A stretch of 64,000 nt of DNA from the NCBI RefSeq assembly GCF_003340565.1, contig NZ_QPLK01000004.1, forward strand, positions 210,041 through 274,040, read 5' to 3'. A model generated the notes under the pieces. That model was not told the origin of the DNA. It saw only the letters and a program-made list of their open reading frames with translations, and searched no databases. The translations under genes and the position numbers were made by a program. Position 1 is the stretch's first letter; each line of letters opens with the position of its first letter. The DNA is from Rhodovulum sp. 12E13. GTDB lineage: Bacteria; Pseudomonadota; Alphaproteobacteria; Rhodobacterales; Rhodobacteraceae. This document shows, in pieces, positions 8,898 to 18,845 of the stretch.

Positions 8898-10478
8898 ATG
8901 TCGGGTGAGGTGACCTACGACGATGCCGCGGAGGCCCGGGTCGATATCGGGCAGGAGCGGCAGGCGCATGGCGCCGAGACCGGCGAGGCGCCGGTTCTGC
9001 AGGACGGCATGGGGTGCCACGCCGGCGCAGAGGAAATGGAGAAGGCGGCCCGGATGGCGGGCAAGTCGGAGATCCTCGACCAGTATGCGAAGGACTATCC
9101 GCAGGGGCCGCACGACAAGCCGCAATCGATGTGCCCGGCCTTCGGATCGCTCCGGGTGGGCCTGCGGATGCGGCGCGTGGCCACCGTGCTGTCGGGCTCG
9201 GCGTGCTGCGTCTACGGCCTGACCTTCGTCAGCCACTTCTACGGGGCGCGGCGCTCGGTCGGCTACGTGCCGTTCAGCTCCGAGACGCTGGTGACCGGAA
9301 AGCTCTACGAGGATATCCGCGACGCCGTCCACCAGATGGCCGACCCCGACAAGTACGACGCGATCGTGGTGACGAACCTCTGCGTGCCCACCGCGTCGGG
9401 CGTGCCGCTCAGGCTCCTGCCCGACGAGATCGACGGGGTGCGGGTCGTTGGCATCGACGTGCCGGGCTTCGGAATTCCGACGCACGCCGAGGCGAAGGAC
9501 GTGCTGGCCGGCGCGATGCTGAACTACGCCCGGAAGGAGATCGAGGCCGGGCCCGTGCCCGCCCCCGAGGCCGGCGTGTCGGACCGGCCCACCGTCTCGA
9601 TGCTGGGCGAGATGTTCCCGGCAGACCCGATGATCATCGGCCAGCTTCTCGCGCCCTTGGGCCTCGCTGCCGGCCCGACCGTGCCGTGCCGCGAGTGGCG
9701 CGAGCTCTACGCCGCGCTCGATTGCGGGGCGGTGGCGGCGATCCACCCGTTCTACACCGCCGCGATGCGCGAGTTCGAGGCGGCCGGCCGGCCCATCGTG
9801 CCTTCGGCGCCCGTCGGTCACGACGGCACGGCCGACTGGCTGGCGCGCATCGGCGACGCCTTCGGCCTGGCCGCCGACAAGGTGGCGGCGGCGCAGAACC
9901 AGTTCCTGCCCGCGATCAGGGCGGCCCTCGGGGGCACGCGGATCGACGGGACGATCACGCTGTCGGGCTACGAGGGCTCGGAGCTCCTCGTGGCGCGCCT
10001 GCTCGTCGAAAGCGGGGCGGAGGTGCCCTATGTCGGCACCGCCTGCCCCCGCACGGCCATGTCCGACCCCGACCGCGAGTGGCTCGAGGCGAGGGGCACC
10101 AAGGTCGTCTACCGCGCCTCGCTCGAGGACGATTGCGCGGCGATGGAGGCGATCAGGCCCGACCTCGCCATCGGCACGACGCCCGTGGTGCAAAAGGCCA
10201 AGGAGCTTGCCGTTCCCGGCCTCTACTTCACCAACCTCATCTCGGCGCGCCCCCTCATGGGGCCGGCGGGCGCGGGCAGCCTTGCCCAGGTGGTCAACGC
10301 CGCCATCGCCAACAAGGACCGGATGGACGGGATGAAGGAGTTCTTCGAGGGCGTGGGCCACGGCGACACCGCGGGGGTGTGGGAAGGCGATCCGAACCTG
10401 CGCCCCGATTTCCGCGCCGCCTACCAGAAGAAGCTCGAGAAGAAGGCGCGCGCCGAGAAGGCGCAGGAGATGATCTGA
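8898..10478 (+). CDS. bchY: Chlorophyllide a reductase subunit BchY
   Basis: 526 residues; one half of the NifDK-like catalytic heterotetramer of chlorophyllide a reductase. Cysteines expected to bind the catalytic 4Fe-4S cluster are in [21 protein letters not shown] and [10 protein letters not shown]. The segments [17 protein letters not shown] and [19 protein letters not shown] are characteristic of BchY. The ATG at 8898 follows GGGGAGGGG; the first 35 residues are less conserved. The C-terminus is a Lys/Glu-rich helix. It is flanked on both sides by the inverted palindromic repeat. Confidence 0.96.
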   Translation: MSGEVTYDDAAEARVDIGQERQAHGAETGEAPVLQDGMGCHAGAEEMEKAARMAGKSEILDQYAKDYPQGPHDKPQSMCPAFGSLRVGLRMRRVATVLSGSACCVYGLTFVSHFYGARRSVGYVPFSSETLVTGKLYEDIRDAVHQMADPDKYDAIVVTNLCVPTASGVPLRLLPDEIDGVRVVGIDVPGFGIPTHAEAKDVLAGAMLNYARKEIEAGPVPAPEAGVSDRPTVSMLGEMFPADPMIIGQLLAPLGLAAGPTVPCREWRELYAALDCGAVAAIHPFYTAAMREFEAAGRPIVPSAPVGHDGTADWLARIGDAFGLAADKVAAAQNQFLPAIRAALGGTRIDGTITLSGYEGSELLVARLLVESGAEVPYVGTACPRTAMSDPDREWLEARGTKVVYRASLEDDCAAMEAIRPDLAIGTTPVVQKAKELAVPGLYFTNLISARPLMGPAGAGSLAQVVNAAIANKDRMDGMKEFFEGVGHGDTAGVWEGDPNLRPDFRAAYQKKLEKKARAEKAQEMI

Positions 10479-10507
10479 TGCATCGCACCCTGCTTCTTCT
10501 TGCTCGA

Positions 10508-10549
10508 AATATCCCGGGGAGCGCGAGGGGCTGGCCCCTCGCTCCCGCC
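10508..10549 (-). repeat. Palindromic intergenic repeat, copy 2 (bchY-bchZ gap, inverted)
   Basis: Reverse-complement copy of the unit at 8831-8873, with the same hairpin and the AT-rich end now pointing toward bchY. It leaves only about 20 bp to the bchZ start, so a hairpin here could affect bchZ translation or the 3' end of an upstream mRNA segment. Confidence 0.75.
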
Positions 10550-10569
10550 CTCACGAGGGGAGCGATCGG

Positions 10570-12084
10570 ATGCTAGTTCAGGACCATGACCGCGCGGGCG
10601 GCTACTGGGGGGCGGTCTACGCCTTCACCGCCGTCAAGGGGATGCAGGTGGTGATCGACGGGCCCGTGGGGTGCGAGAACCTGCCGGTGACGTCGGTCCT
10701 CCACTACACCGACGGCCTGCCGCCGCACGAATTGCCCATCGTCACCACCGGCCTCGGCGAGGAGGAGCTGGGCCGCGAGGGCACGGAAGGTGCCATGAAG
10801 CGGGCCTGGGGCACGCTCGACCCGGCCCTGCCGGCCGTCGTCGTGACCGGCTCCATCGCCGAGATGATCGGCGGGGGCGTGACGCCGCAGGGCACCAACA
10901 TCCAGCGTTTCCTGCCCCGCACCATCGACGAGGACCAGTGGGAAGCCGCCGACCGGGCCATGACCTGGCTCTTCACCGAGTACGGCATGACCAAGGGCCG
11001 GATGCCGCCCGAGAAGAAGCGCGAGGAGGGCGCCGCGCCCCGCGTCAACATCCTCGGGCCGATGTACGGCACCTTCAACATGCCCTCCGACCTCGCCGAG
11101 ATCCGCCGTCTGATCGAGGGGATCGGCGCCGAGGTGAACATGGTGATGCCGCTGGGCGCCCACCTTGCCGAGATGCGCAACCTCGTGAACGCCGACGTGA
11201 ACGTGGTGATGTACCGCGAGTTCGGCCGCGGCCTCGCCGAGGTGCTTGGCAAGCCGTACCTTCAGGCGCCGATCGGGATCGACTCCACCACCCGCTTCCT
11301 GCGCAAGCTCGGCGAGCTCACCGGGCTCGATCCCGAGCCCTTCATCGAGCGCGAGAAGCATTCGACGATCAAGCCCGTCTGGGATCTCTGGCGCTCGGTG
11401 ACGCAGGACTTCTTCGCCACCGCCTCCTTCGGGATCGTGGCCAACGAGACCTATGCGCGCGGCGTGCGCCACTACCTGGAGCACGATCTCGGCTTCCCCT
11501 GCGACTTCGCCCATGCGCGCGTCGCGGGGCGCAAGCCCAACAACGACCAGGTGCGCGCGGATATCCACCGCAAGCGGCCGCTGATCGTGATGGGCTCGAT
11601 CAACGAGAAGATGTATCTCGCCGAGACCAAGGGCGGGCACGGGCCGCAGCCCGCATTCATCCCCGCGTCGTTCCCCGGCGCGGCGATCCGGCGGGCCACC
11701 GGCACGCCCTTCATGGGGTATGCCGGCGCGACCTACCTGCTGCAGGAGGTCTGCAACGGCCTCTTCGACGCGCTGTTCCACATCCTGCCGCTGGGCAGCG
11801 AGATGGACGAGGCCAGCGCCACGCCCACCCGCCTGCGCCGCGACTTCCCCTGGGATGACGACGCGCAGGCGCTGCTCGACCGGATCGTGGAAGAGCACCC
11901 CGTTCTCACCCGCATCTCCGCCGCCAAGACGCTGCGCGACGCCGCCGAGGCGGCGGCGCTCGAAGCGGGCGCGGAGCGCGTCCAGATCGACACCGTCCGC
12001 AAGCTCGCGCCCGCGGGCTTCGCCACCGACCAGGCGACGCCGGACGGGGCCGATGAGCCCACCCTCAAGGGAGAAACCGCATGA
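10570..12084 (+). CDS. bchZ: Chlorophyllide a reductase subunit BchZ
   Basis: 504 residues; the NifK-like partner of BchY. The N-terminus has the hallmark [19 protein letters not shown], including a cluster-ligating cysteine, and [12 protein letters not shown] middle Rossmann-like segment runs through [16 protein letters not shown]. The C-terminal domain (around residues 390-440) contains the segment [19 protein letters not shown], as in BchB and BchZ. The ATG at 10570 has GAGGGGAGCG upstream. The stop overlaps the pufQ start (ATGA). In Rhodobacter the puf promoter lies within the 3' part of bchZ, so this gene probably also carries the light/oxygen-regulated puf promoter; I cannot pin it down by eye. 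Confidence 0.97.
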   Translation: MLVQDHDRAGGYWGAVYAFTAVKGMQVVIDGPVGCENLPVTSVLHYTDGLPPHELPIVTTGLGEEELGREGTEGAMKRAWGTLDPALPAVVVTGSIAEMIGGGVTPQGTNIQRFLPRTIDEDQWEAADRAMTWLFTEYGMTKGRMPPEKKREEGAAPRVNILGPMYGTFNMPSDLAEIRRLIEGIGAEVNMVMPLGAHLAEMRNLVNADVNVVMYREFGRGLAEVLGKPYLQAPIGIDSTTRFLRKLGELTGLDPEPFIEREKHSTIKPVWDLWRSVTQDFFATASFGIVANETYARGVRHYLEHDLGFPCDFAHARVAGRKPNNDQVRADIHRKRPLIVMGSINEKMYLAETKGGHGPQPAFIPASFPGAAIRRATGTPFMGYAGATYLLQEVCNGLFDALFHILPLGSEMDEASATPTRLRRDFPWDDDAQALLDRIVEEHPVLTRISAAKTLRDAAEAAALEAGAERVQIDTVRKLAPAGFATDQATPDGADEPTLKGETA

Positions 12085-12344
12085 CGGATCACACGACGGA
12101 CCTGCCGCTCGAGCCGCGCCGGCCCGAGCCGTCCCGCTACGCCACCCGGGCGCGCGGAATGCCGGCCGCGCCGCGGCGGGAATTCTACGCCTATTTCGCC
12201 CTGATCTTCCTGGCGACGCTGCCGCTGGCCTTCGTGACGTGGACCCTCTCCGCGCTGCGCCAGTTCAAGCTGCCCGAGAAGGGGCCGATCGCCAAGGCGT
12301 GGAGCCAGGCGCGGATCATCACGCCGATGATCTTCTCCGCGTGA
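12081..12344 (+). CDS. pufQ: PufQ, bacteriochlorophyll synthesis/puf regulation protein
   Basis: 87 residues with a charged, Pro-rich N-terminus, the segment [14 protein letters not shown], one membrane helix, and the C-terminal pattern [18 protein letters not shown] seen in PufQ. PufQ is a small membrane protein reported to be needed for normal bacteriochlorophyll formation in Rhodobacter, and is confined to lineages with pufQBALM. It starts inside the bchZ stop (ATGA). Its presence is one of the best taxonomic indicators here. Confidence 0.9.
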   Translation: MTDHTTDLPLEPRRPEPSRYATRARGMPAAPRREFYAYFALIFLATLPLAFVTWTLSALRQFKLPEKGPIAKAWSQARIITPMIFSA

Positions 12345-12358
12345 GGGCACGAGATACG

Positions 12359-12456
12359 CGCCCCGGACCCGCCGCATCGCGCGGGTCCGGGGCGTGCACG
12401 CAATTCGCCTCGGCCAAGCGCCTGGGTGGATACCAAGCGGGGGCCGAGCCCCCGCA
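12359..12456 (+). other. Hairpins in the pufQ-pufB intercistronic region
   Basis: The 160-bp gap between pufQ and pufB contains at least two strong dyads: GGACCCGC...GCGGGTCC in 12359-12392, and GCGGGGGC-CGA-GCCCCCGC at about 12438-12456. In Rhodobacter the pufQ mRNA is short-lived while the pufBA segment is stable; stem-loops here could be processing sites or 5' protection elements. The functional role is inferred. Confidence 0.55.
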
Positions 12457-12504
12457 ACCCGGCCGCGGGGTGCGCGGCGCAGTCTGAGTTTTCGGAGGAA
12501 ACAC

Positions 12505-12654
12505 ATGGCTGACAATAGCGACCTGTCCTTTACGGGTCTTACCGACGACCAGGCGCAGGAACTGCACAGCGTCTACATGCAGGGCCTCTGGCTCTTCTCG
12601 GCCGTCGCCGTCGTCGCCCACCTGGCGACCTTCATCTGGCGCCCCTGGTTCTGA
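12505..12654 (+). CDS. pufB: Light-harvesting LH1 beta polypeptide PufB
   Basis: 49 residues. A polar N-terminus ([20 protein letters not shown]) leads into one membrane helix with the bacteriochlorophyll-binding histidine in VVAHLATF, ending in IWRPWF as in all LH1 beta chains. The ATG at 12505 has GGAGGAA at 12494-12500. It pairs with PufA to form the LH1 subunit around the reaction centre. Confidence 0.97.
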   Translation: MADNSDLSFTGLTDDQAQELHSVYMQGLWLFSAVAVVAHLATFIWRPWF

Positions 12655-12667
12655 GGAGGGATCGATC

Positions 12668-12850
12668 ATGGCACAATTCTACAAGATCTGGCTCGTTTTC
12701 GATCCGCGCCGCGTGTTCGTGGCCCAGGGCGTGTTCCTGTTCCTGCTCGCGGCGATGATCCACCTCGTGCTGCTGTCCACCGACCGGTACAACTGGTTCG
12801 AGGTGGCGGCCGCGAAGTACGGCGCACCCGCCGCAGCGGCGTCCGAGTAA
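12668..12850 (+). CDS. pufA: Light-harvesting LH1 alpha polypeptide PufA
   Basis: 60 residues beginning [20 protein letters not shown], with the conserved W and DPRR cap, then one membrane helix with the bacteriochlorophyll-ligating histidine in [10 protein letters not shown], and a short Ala-rich C-terminus. GAGGAGGGA precedes the ATG. It lies 13 bp after pufB; strong hairpins follow it. Confidence 0.97.
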   Translation: MAQFYKIWLVFDPRRVFVAQGVFLFLLAAMIHLVLLSTDRYNWFEVAAAKYGAPAAAASE

Positions 12851-12863
12851 TCGGCTCCGCCCG

Positions 12864-12947
12864 TTCCGGGCGGCCGGCGCACGGGCCGCCCGGAGCACTC
12901 TTTCACCGACGGCAGGCCAGGCCCGCGCGCGCCCTTGCGCGCGGGGG
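12864..12947 (+). other. pufA-pufL intercistronic stem-loops
   Basis: A perfect 11-bp stem (TCCGGGCGGCC, 12865-12875, with 12884-12894; loop 12876-12883) follows pufA, and a second stem CCGCGCGC/GCGCGCGG lies at about 12922-12947. In Rhodobacter capsulatus, hairpins at this position block 3'-5' decay of pufBA mRNA and so set the high LH1:reaction-centre ratio. Position and form match; the role is by homology. Confidence 0.85.
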
Positions 12948-12979
12948 GTCGGGGTCCGCCGCCAAACCGGAGTAAGAAG

Positions 12980-13828
12980 ATGGCTTTGCTCACCTTCGAA
13001 CGAAAATATCGCGTGCCAGGGGGCACGCTCATCGGCGGCGACCTGTTCGATTTCTGGGTCGGGCCGTTCTATGTCGGGTTCTTCGGCGTCACGACGATCT
13101 TCTTCTCGGCGCTCGGCACGATCCTGATCTTCTGGAGCACGGCGGTCGACGGGGTCTGGAACCCCTGGCTGATCTCGATCGAGCCGCCCGATCTGTCGTA
13201 TGGCCTCGGCTTCGCGCCGCTGCAGGAGGGGGGCTTCTGGCAGATCATAACGATCTGCGCGACCGGCGCCTTCCTGAGCTGGATGCTGCGCGAGGTGGAG
13301 ATCTGCCGCAAGCTGGGCATCGGCTATCACGTGCCCTTCGCCTTCGGCGTCGCGATCTTCGCCTACGTCACCCTCGTCATCATCCGCCCCGTGCTGATGG
13401 GCGCGTGGGGCCACGGCTTCCCCTACGGGATCTGGACCCACCTCGATTGGGTCTCGAACGTCGGCTACCAGTACGGCAACTTCCACTACAATCCGGCGCA
13501 CATGATCGCGATCACGTTCTTCTTCGCGACCACTCTCGCCCTCGCCCTGCACGGCGGCCTGATCCTCTCGGCGGTCAACCCCAAGAAGGGCACCGAGATG
13601 AAGACGCCCGACCACGAAGACACCTACTTCCGCGATTTCATCGGCTACTCGGTGGGGACGCTGGGGATCCACCGTCTCGGCCTGCTTCTGGCGCTCAATG
13701 CCGGCTTCTGGTCGGCCGTCTGTATCGTGATCTCCGGCACCGTCTGGTTCGACCAGTGGATCGCCTGGTGGGATTGGTACGTGTTCCTCCCCTGGTGGGG
13801 CGACATTCCTGGAGGCGTCAATGGCTGA
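12980..13828 (+). CDS. pufL: Photosynthetic reaction centre L subunit PufL
   Basis: 282 residues, five membrane helices. Marks include [14 protein letters not shown] at the first helix, [12 protein letters not shown] with the special-pair region, and [11 protein letters not shown] and [10 protein letters not shown] carrying histidines for non-haem iron and quinone-side binding. [19 protein letters not shown] is the cytoplasmic loop near QB. The ATG at 12980 has CGGAGTAAGAAG upstream. The last 8 bases overlap pufM, as in other puf operons. Confidence 0.98.
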   Translation: MALLTFERKYRVPGGTLIGGDLFDFWVGPFYVGFFGVTTIFFSALGTILIFWSTAVDGVWNPWLISIEPPDLSYGLGFAPLQEGGFWQIITICATGAFLSWMLREVEICRKLGIGYHVPFAFGVAIFAYVTLVIIRPVLMGAWGHGFPYGIWTHLDWVSNVGYQYGNFHYNPAHMIAITFFFATTLALALHGGLILSAVNPKKGTEMKTPDHEDTYFRDFIGYSVGTLGIHRLGLLLALNAGFWSAVCIVISGTVWFDQWIAWWDWYVFLPWWGDIPGGVNG

Positions 13829-14753
13829 GTATCAGAACATCTTCACCCAGGTTCAGGTGCGTGGCGAACCCGAGTTCGGCATGGCCGGGTCGGGCGACGA
13901 CTTCGACATCGACGAACGGGTAGGCCGACCGGGCTTCTCCAACCTTCTGGGGTGGTTCGGCAACGCCCAGCTGGGTCCGATCTACCTGGGCTCGTTCGGG
14001 GTGGTCTCGCTGGTGACGGGCACGCTGGCCTTCGTGCTGATCGGCCTGAGCTACTGGGACCAGGCGGGCTACAACCCGGCCGTGTTCCTGCGGGATCTCT
14101 TCTACTTCTCGCTGGAGCCGCCCGCGCCGGAATACGGCCTGTCGATCCCGCCGCTCGGCGAGGGCCTCGGCTTCCTCGTGGTGGGCTTCCTGCTGCTGGT
14201 CAGCGTGATGTCGTGGTGGATCCGCTCCTACCTGCTCGCCGAGCAACTGGGGATGGGCAAGCACATCGCCTGGGCGTTCCTGTCGGCGATCTGGCTGTTC
14301 CTCGTGCTCGGCCTGATCCGGCCGATCCTGATGGGCAGCTGGTCGGAGGCGGTGCCCTACGGCATCTTCACCCACCTCGACTGGACGAACAACTTCTCGC
14401 TCCGCTACGGGAACCTGTTCTACAACCCGTTCCACGCCCTCTCGATCGTGTTCCTCTACGGCTCGACCCTGCTGTTCGCCATGCACGGCGCCACGATCCT
14501 TGCCGTCTCCCGCTTCGGCGGCGACCGCGAGATCGAGCAGATCGTCGACCGCGGGACGGCGGCCGAGCGTGCGGCGCTGTTCTGGCGCTGGACCATGGGC
14601 TTCAACGCCACGATGGAGGGCATCCACCGCTGGGCGTGGTGGTTCGCGGTGCTGACGACGCTCACGGGCGGCATCGGCATCCTGATCACCGGCACGGTCG
14701 TGGACGACTGGTACGCCTGGGCGCAGGTCCACGGCTACGCCCCGATGAACTGA
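13821..14753 (+). CDS. pufM: Photosynthetic reaction centre M subunit PufM
   Basis: 310 residues, five membrane helices, starting [15 protein letters not shown]. The histidine-bearing segments [14 protein letters not shown] and AMHGATILA match special-pair, iron and quinone ligation in the family; [12 protein letters not shown] is the last ligand helix. It overlaps pufL by 8 bp. The C-terminus (HGYAPMN) is followed directly by pufX and not by the cytochrome gene pufC. Confidence 0.98.
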   Translation: MAEYQNIFTQVQVRGEPEFGMAGSGDDFDIDERVGRPGFSNLLGWFGNAQLGPIYLGSFGVVSLVTGTLAFVLIGLSYWDQAGYNPAVFLRDLFYFSLEPPAPEYGLSIPPLGEGLGFLVVGFLLLVSVMSWWIRSYLLAEQLGMGKHIAWAFLSAIWLFLVLGLIRPILMGSWSEAVPYGIFTHLDWTNNFSLRYGNLFYNPFHALSIVFLYGSTLLFAMHGATILAVSRFGGDREIEQIVDRGTAAERAALFWRWTMGFNATMEGIHRWAWWFAVLTTLTGGIGILITGTVVDDWYAWAQVHGYAPMN

Positions 14754-14760
14754 GGAGAGC

Positions 14761-15000
14761 GTGATGTCCGACAAACCGACCCGTCCGATCTTCGGCGAGC
14801 GCCGCGAGCCGTCCCTGTTCCAGGAAGGCGCCATGCTCATGGCAAAGGGTGCCGGCTACGGCGCGGCGGTCTTCTTCGGGGCGATGGCGATCATCTTCAT
14901 CCTCATCGCCATCGGTGCGACCCTGCCTCCCGAGAGCAAGGAGGCGCCCGACCCGTCCTTCGGGGCGATCGAGGCGCCGGCCGAGACGCGGGCCGCCTGA
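14761..15000 (+). CDS. pufX: PufX, reaction-centre/LH1 ring-opening protein
   Basis: 79 residues from GTG at 14761 (78 from the adjacent ATG at 14764). A charged N-terminal arm precedes MLMAKGAGYGAAVFFGAMAI, the one membrane helix with the Gly/Ala-rich GxxxG-type face seen in PufX, followed by TLPPESKEAPDPSF as in the periplasmic tail. PufX associates with LH1 and creates the opening through which quinone leaves the core complex. It is restricted to Rhodobacter and close relatives. GAGGAG at 14754-14759 is its ribosome binding site. Confidence 0.92.
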   Translation: MMSDKPTRPIFGERREPSLFQEGAMLMAKGAGYGAAVFFGAMAIIFILIAIGATLPPESKEAPDPSFGAIEAPAETRAA

Positions 15001-15018
15001 CGCCCCGCGGAACGAGAT

Positions 15019-15075
15019 CCGGGCCGCAACGTCGGCCCGGGCATCGGCCGCCCCTCCCCCCCGGTGGGGCGGCCG
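15019..15075 (+). terminator. Twin hairpins downstream of pufX
   Basis: In the 281-bp pufX-dxs gap, CCGGGCCG (15019-15026) pairs with 15033-15040 around CAACGT, and CGGCCGCCCC (15045-15054) pairs with 15066-15075. There is no T-run, so this looks more like the mRNA 3'-stabilising structure described for the puf operon end than a classical intrinsic terminator. The rest of the gap (15076-15281) shows nothing else I can name; a dxs promoter may lie there. Confidence 0.6.
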
Positions 15076-15281
15076 GTCCAGAGACCCGGCGCGCGGCGCC
15101 ACCGCAGACGCTCCGCCGCCGACAGCCCGTTCGGGCCGCCCACATGGCCCGGGCACGGGGGTCCCACCCCCGGTTCCCTTCCTGTTGGCTACAGGACACT
15201 GGCGCCGCGCGGGCCGCGGCCAGCAGGTCAGAGCCTGTGCGGCGCCCTTTCGGATTCGCATCGTGACCGGAGGAGAGAGCG

Positions 15282-17195
15282 ATGTCTGACCGCCCCCATA
15301 CCCCCACGCTCGACCGTGTCGCCGGGCCCGCCGACCTCAAGGCGCTGACCGATCGGGACCTCGGGCGATTGGCCGACGAACTGCGCGCCGAGACGATCTC
15401 GGCGGTGTCGGAGACGGGCGGCCATCTCGGCTCCTCGCTCGGCGTCGTCGAGCTGACGGTCGCGATCCACGCCGTGTTCGACACGCCCAAGGACAAGCTG
15501 GTCTGGGATGTCGGCCACCAGTGCTACCCTCACAAGATCCTCACCGGCCGCCGCGGGCGCATCCGTACCCTGCGGCAGGAGGGCGGGCTGTCGGGATTCA
15601 CCAAGCGATCGGAATCGGTCTACGACCCGTTCGGCGCGGCGCATTCCTCGACCTCGATCTCGGCGGCGCTCGGTTTCACCGTGGCGCGCGACATGGGCCA
15701 GCCGACCGGCGACGCGGTGGCGGTGATCGGAGACGGCTCGATCAGCGCGGGCATGGCCTACGAGGCGCTCAACAATGCCGGCCACGAGGGCCGGCGGATG
15801 TTCGTCATCCTCAACGACAACGAGATGTCGATCGCGCCCCCAGTCGGTGCGATGTCGCGATACCTCTCTGGCCTCTACGGCACGCCCTTCGCGAAGATGG
15901 CCGAGGGCTTCGAATCGGCGCTTCCCGGGCCCTTCCGCGACGGTGCCCGTCGCGCGCGCCAGCTTGTCAGCGGCTCGGCCCACACGGGCGGCACGCTCTT
16001 CGAGGAGCTGGGCTTCACCTATATCGGCCCGGTCGACGGGCACGACATGGACGGCTTGCTGATGGTGCTGCGCGCGGCCAGGGCGCGGGCAACGGGGCCG
16101 GTGCTCATCCACGCGCTGACGAAGAAGGGCAAGGGCTATGCCCCGGCCGAGACCTCGGCCGACAAGTATCACGGCGTGGCGAAGTTCGACGTGGCGACCG
16201 GCACGCAGAAGAAGTCGAAGAGCAACGCGCCGGCCTATACCAAGGTGTTCGGCCAGACCCTGACTCAGCTTGCCGCCGAGGACCCGTCGATCGTGGCGGT
16301 GACCGCGGCGATGCCCTCAGGCACCGGCGTCAACATCATGGCCGACCGCTTTCCTGCGCGAGTCTTCGACGTGGGCATCGCCGAGCAGCACGGCGTGACC
16401 TTCGCCGCGGGGATGGCCGCGGGCGGTCTCAAGCCCTTCTGCGCCATCTACTCGACCTTCCTGCAGCGCGGCTACGACCAGGTGGTGCACGACGTGGCCC
16501 TTCAGGGCTTGCCGGTGCGCTTCGCCATCGACCGGGCGGGGCTGGTGGGCGCCGACGGGGCGACCCACGCGGGCGCCTTCGACGTGGCCTACCTGTCGAA
16601 CCTGCCGGGGATGGTCGTCATGGCCGCGGCCGACGAGGCGGAGCTCGTGCACATGACCACCACCGCCGCGGCCTGGGACGAGGGCCCCATCGCCTTCCGC
16701 TACCCCCGCGGCGACGGTGTGGGCGTCGAGATGCCCGAGCGCGGAACCGTGCTCGAGATCGGGCGGGGCCGCATCGTGCGCGAGGGCGAGGGCGTGGCGA
16801 TCCTGTCGTTCGGCGCGCATCTCGACGAGGCGCTGCGCGCGGCCGAGGGGCTCGCCGCGCGGGGCGTGACCTGCACCGTGGCCGATGCCCGTTTCGCCAG
16901 GCCGCTGGATACCGACCTGATCGGCCAGCTCGCCCGCCACCATGGTGCCCTGATCACTGTCGAGCAGGGCGCCCAGGGCGGCTTCGGCGCGCAGGTGCTG
17001 CACCACCTCGCCGGGGCGGGGCTGCTCGACGCGGGCCTGAGGGTGCGCACGATGACGCTGCCCGACCGGTTCATCGACCAGGCGAGCCCCGCCGCGATGT
17101 ATGCCGAGGCGGGCCTGACCGCCGACGACATCGCCGCGACGGCGCTGCGCGCGCTCGGGATCGAGGCCCCCGCCTTCGGCGCCGCGCGCGCGTGA
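15282..17195 (+). CDS. dxs: 1-deoxy-D-xylulose-5-phosphate synthase Dxs
   Basis: 637 residues; the TPP-dependent first step of the MEP pathway, condensing pyruvate with glyceraldehyde 3-phosphate. [16 protein letters not shown] near residue 80 and [20 protein letters not shown] (TPP motif, around 148) mark the first domain; [16 protein letters not shown] and [18 protein letters not shown] mark the second; a transketolase C-terminal domain follows. GGAGGAGAG precedes the ATG. A dxs gene next to puf is known in Rhodobacter sphaeroides and links precursor supply to pigment synthesis. Confidence 0.96.
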   Translation: MSDRPHTPTLDRVAGPADLKALTDRDLGRLADELRAETISAVSETGGHLGSSLGVVELTVAIHAVFDTPKDKLVWDVGHQCYPHKILTGRRGRIRTLRQEGGLSGFTKRSESVYDPFGAAHSSTSISAALGFTVARDMGQPTGDAVAVIGDGSISAGMAYEALNNAGHEGRRMFVILNDNEMSIAPPVGAMSRYLSGLYGTPFAKMAEGFESALPGPFRDGARRARQLVSGSAHTGGTLFEELGFTYIGPVDGHDMDGLLMVLRAARARATGPVLIHALTKKGKGYAPAETSADKYHGVAKFDVATGTQKKSKSNAPAYTKVFGQTLTQLAAEDPSIVAVTAAMPSGTGVNIMADRFPARVFDVGIAEQHGVTFAAGMAAGGLKPFCAIYSTFLQRGYDQVVHDVALQGLPVRFAIDRAGLVGADGATHAGAFDVAYLSNLPGMVVMAAADEAELVHMTTTAAAWDEGPIAFRYPRGDGVGVEMPERGTVLEIGRGRIVREGEGVAILSFGAHLDEALRAAEGLAARGVTCTVADARFARPLDTDLIGQLARHHGALITVEQGAQGGFGAQVLHHLAGAGLLDAGLRVRTMTLPDRFIDQASPAAMYAEAGLTADDIAATALRALGIEAPAFGAARA

Positions 17196-17202
17196 GCCGC
17201 GC

Positions 17203-17252
17203 GCAAGAGCCTTGAGCAAGGCTCTTGCAAATTCCTTCCTCAAGGAATTTGC
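17203..17252. terminator. Back-to-back perfect hairpins between dxs and ldh
   Basis: Two 11-bp perfect stems sharing a GC: GCAAGAGCCTT (17203-17213) with 17218-17228 around GAGC, and GCAAATTCCTT (17227-17237) with 17242-17252 around CCTC. They lie between convergent dxs and the lactate dehydrogenase gene and probably end transcription from both sides. Neither is followed by a long T-run. Confidence 0.7.
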
Positions 17253-17276
17253 CCGCGGCGGCCGGCGGCGTCGCGT

Positions 17277-18203
17277 TCAGAGGGCGTCGGCGGTCTGCTT
17301 GAGAAGGTCGGCCGAGGCGCGCAACGCCGCCGCCTCGTTCGCATCTAGGCTGGGGCTCAATTCGGCCACCAGGCCCTCGGCGCCGATCAGCCGCGGCAGC
17401 GAGAAGGCCACGCGGGGGTAGTCGGTGAGGGTTTCGCTCTCTGCCGAGAGCGAGAGCACCGCCCGCTCGTCCTGCGCGATGGCCGAGACGATGCGCGCGA
17501 GACCCCCGCCGATACCGTAATTCGTGGCGCCCTTGCCAGAGATGATGCGGTAGGCTGCGCGGCGCACGCCCTCGTCGACCGTTTCCCTGACCGACCGGGT
17601 GATGGGCGCGCGAACCTGCGCGGCAAAGGCCTCGAGCGGCATGGTGCCGACGCGCGCGCCTGACCAGCCGAGCACCTCGCTGTCGCCGTGCTCGCCCAGG
17701 ACATAGGCGTGGATCGACCGGGACGAGACGCCGAGATGCCCGGCGAGCAGGGAGCGGAAGCGGGCCGTGTCGAGGATCGTGCCGGAGCCTATGACGCGCG
17801 ATGCCTTCAGCCCCGACAGGCGCAGGGCGACGGTCGTCATGATGTCGACCGGGTTGGTGGCGATCACGAGGATCGGGTCGGGCACCACGCTCAGCACCTG
17901 CCCGATCACGTCTTCGAACACCGCCGCGTTGCGCGACAGCAAGGCGAGGCGGCTCTCGCCAGGCTGCTGGTTGACCCCGGCAGCGAGGATCACGATGCCC
18001 GCATCCGCCAGCGCCTCGTAGCCGCCGGCCGAGACGCGCGCCGGCGAAGTGAAGGGCATGGCGTGAAGGATGTCGGCCGCCTGCGCCTCGGCCAGCGCCG
18101 CGCTGCGATCGACCAGCACCACCTCCTGGGCCGCACGCATCAGCCCGATCGCGTAGGCGGCGGTCGCCCCCACCGCTCCGGCGCCCACGATTCCGACTTT
18201 CAT
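17277..18203 (-). CDS. ldh: L-lactate dehydrogenase (LDH/MDH superfamily)
   Basis: 308 residues. The Rossmann motif GIVGAGAVGATAAYA is at the N-terminus; ATNPVDIMT, SGTILDTARFR and LGEHGDSEV (catalytic histidine) are the LDH/MDH active-site segments. The Gln in AAGVNQQPGESR and the hydrophobic residues of this specificity loop favour lactate over malate. NAD-dependent, cytosolic. The ATG at 18203 follows GGAGACCCCC. It is not a photosynthesis gene and sits alone between two isoprenoid supply genes; its insertion here is part of the unusual order of this cluster. Confidence 0.88.
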   Translation of the reverse strand: MKVGIVGAGAVGATAAYAIGLMRAAQEVVLVDRSAALAEAQAADILHAMPFTSPARVSAGGYEALADAGIVILAAGVNQQPGESRLALLSRNAAVFEDVIGQVLSVVPDPILVIATNPVDIMTTVALRLSGLKASRVIGSGTILDTARFRSLLAGHLGVSSRSIHAYVLGEHGDSEVLGWSGARVGTMPLEAFAAQVRAPITRSVRETVDEGVRRAAYRIISGKGATNYGIGGGLARIVSAIAQDERAVLSLSAESETLTDYPRVAFSLPRLIGAEGLVAELSPSLDANEAAALRASADLLKQTADAL

Positions 18204-18292
18204 GGGGGTCTCCAATCTGCCTGTTCGCCGCGCCTTTCTGCGGGTGCGAACGGCATGGCGAAAGGGCGCACCCTGACGCGGGGGCGCGGCGC

Positions 18293-18826
18293 TCAGACGC
18301 GGACGAGGCTGCCGAAGATGCTGTCGCGATGCTCGCGCAGGTAGATCTGCAGCCACGGCGTGAAGCGGTGCGGCCGGCGCGAGACCTCGGCGGTCAGGTC
18401 GTAGAACCCGACCCACTCGACCTGAGACACTTCGTCGGGGTTCGGCTCGACCTTCATCTTGCGCTCGGAGATCGCGGTGAAGATGTCGACCACCTCGTGC
18501 TCGATCAGCCCGCCGCCCACCTCTGCGCGGTATTCCACCGTGTCGCGGTGGGCGGGGTAGAGACCCTCGATGCCGAGTTCCTCCTTCAGCCGCCGCACCG
18601 CGCATTCGGCCGGTCCCTCGCGCCAGTGGGGATGGGTGCAGCAGGTGTTCGTCCACAGGCCGGGCGTGTGGTACTTCGACAGCGCGCGCCGCTGCAGCAG
18701 GACATTCTCGCCGTCGAGGACGAAGACGGACACGGCCTTGTGCTTCAGCCCCTTGCGGTGGACCTCGAGCTTCTCCACGGGAGCGAGCTCTCCGTCCACC
18801 CAGGCCGGGATCATCGTGTCCGTCAT
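18293..18826 (-). CDS. idi: Isopentenyl-diphosphate delta-isomerase, type I
   Basis: 177 residues with a Nudix fold. GLWTNTCCTHPHW holds the catalytic cysteine and metal-binding histidine, and ECAVRRLKEELGI is the Nudix helix; YRAEVGGGLIEHEV includes the catalytic glutamate. It interconverts IPP and DMAPP, feeding CrtE and the tail pathway. I chose the ATG at 18826 (MTDTMIPAW); a start at 18886 would overlap the end of bchP. idi beside bchP is the order known in Rhodobacter. Confidence 0.94.
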   Translation of the reverse strand: MTDTMIPAWVDGELAPVEKLEVHRKGLKHKAVSVFVLDGENVLLQRRALSKYHTPGLWTNTCCTHPHWREGPAECAVRRLKEELGIEGLYPAHRDTVEYRAEVGGGLIEHEVVDIFTAISERKMKVEPNPDEVSQVEWVGFYDLTAEVSRRPHRFTPWLQIYLREHRDSIFGSLVRV

Positions 18827-18845
18827 TCGGGCCTTCTGTTCGGTC

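Noticed and set aside
14754..15281. A pufC cytochrome gene downstream of pufM
   Set aside because: The frame after pufM encodes PufX, and no CxxCH motifs follow before dxs.
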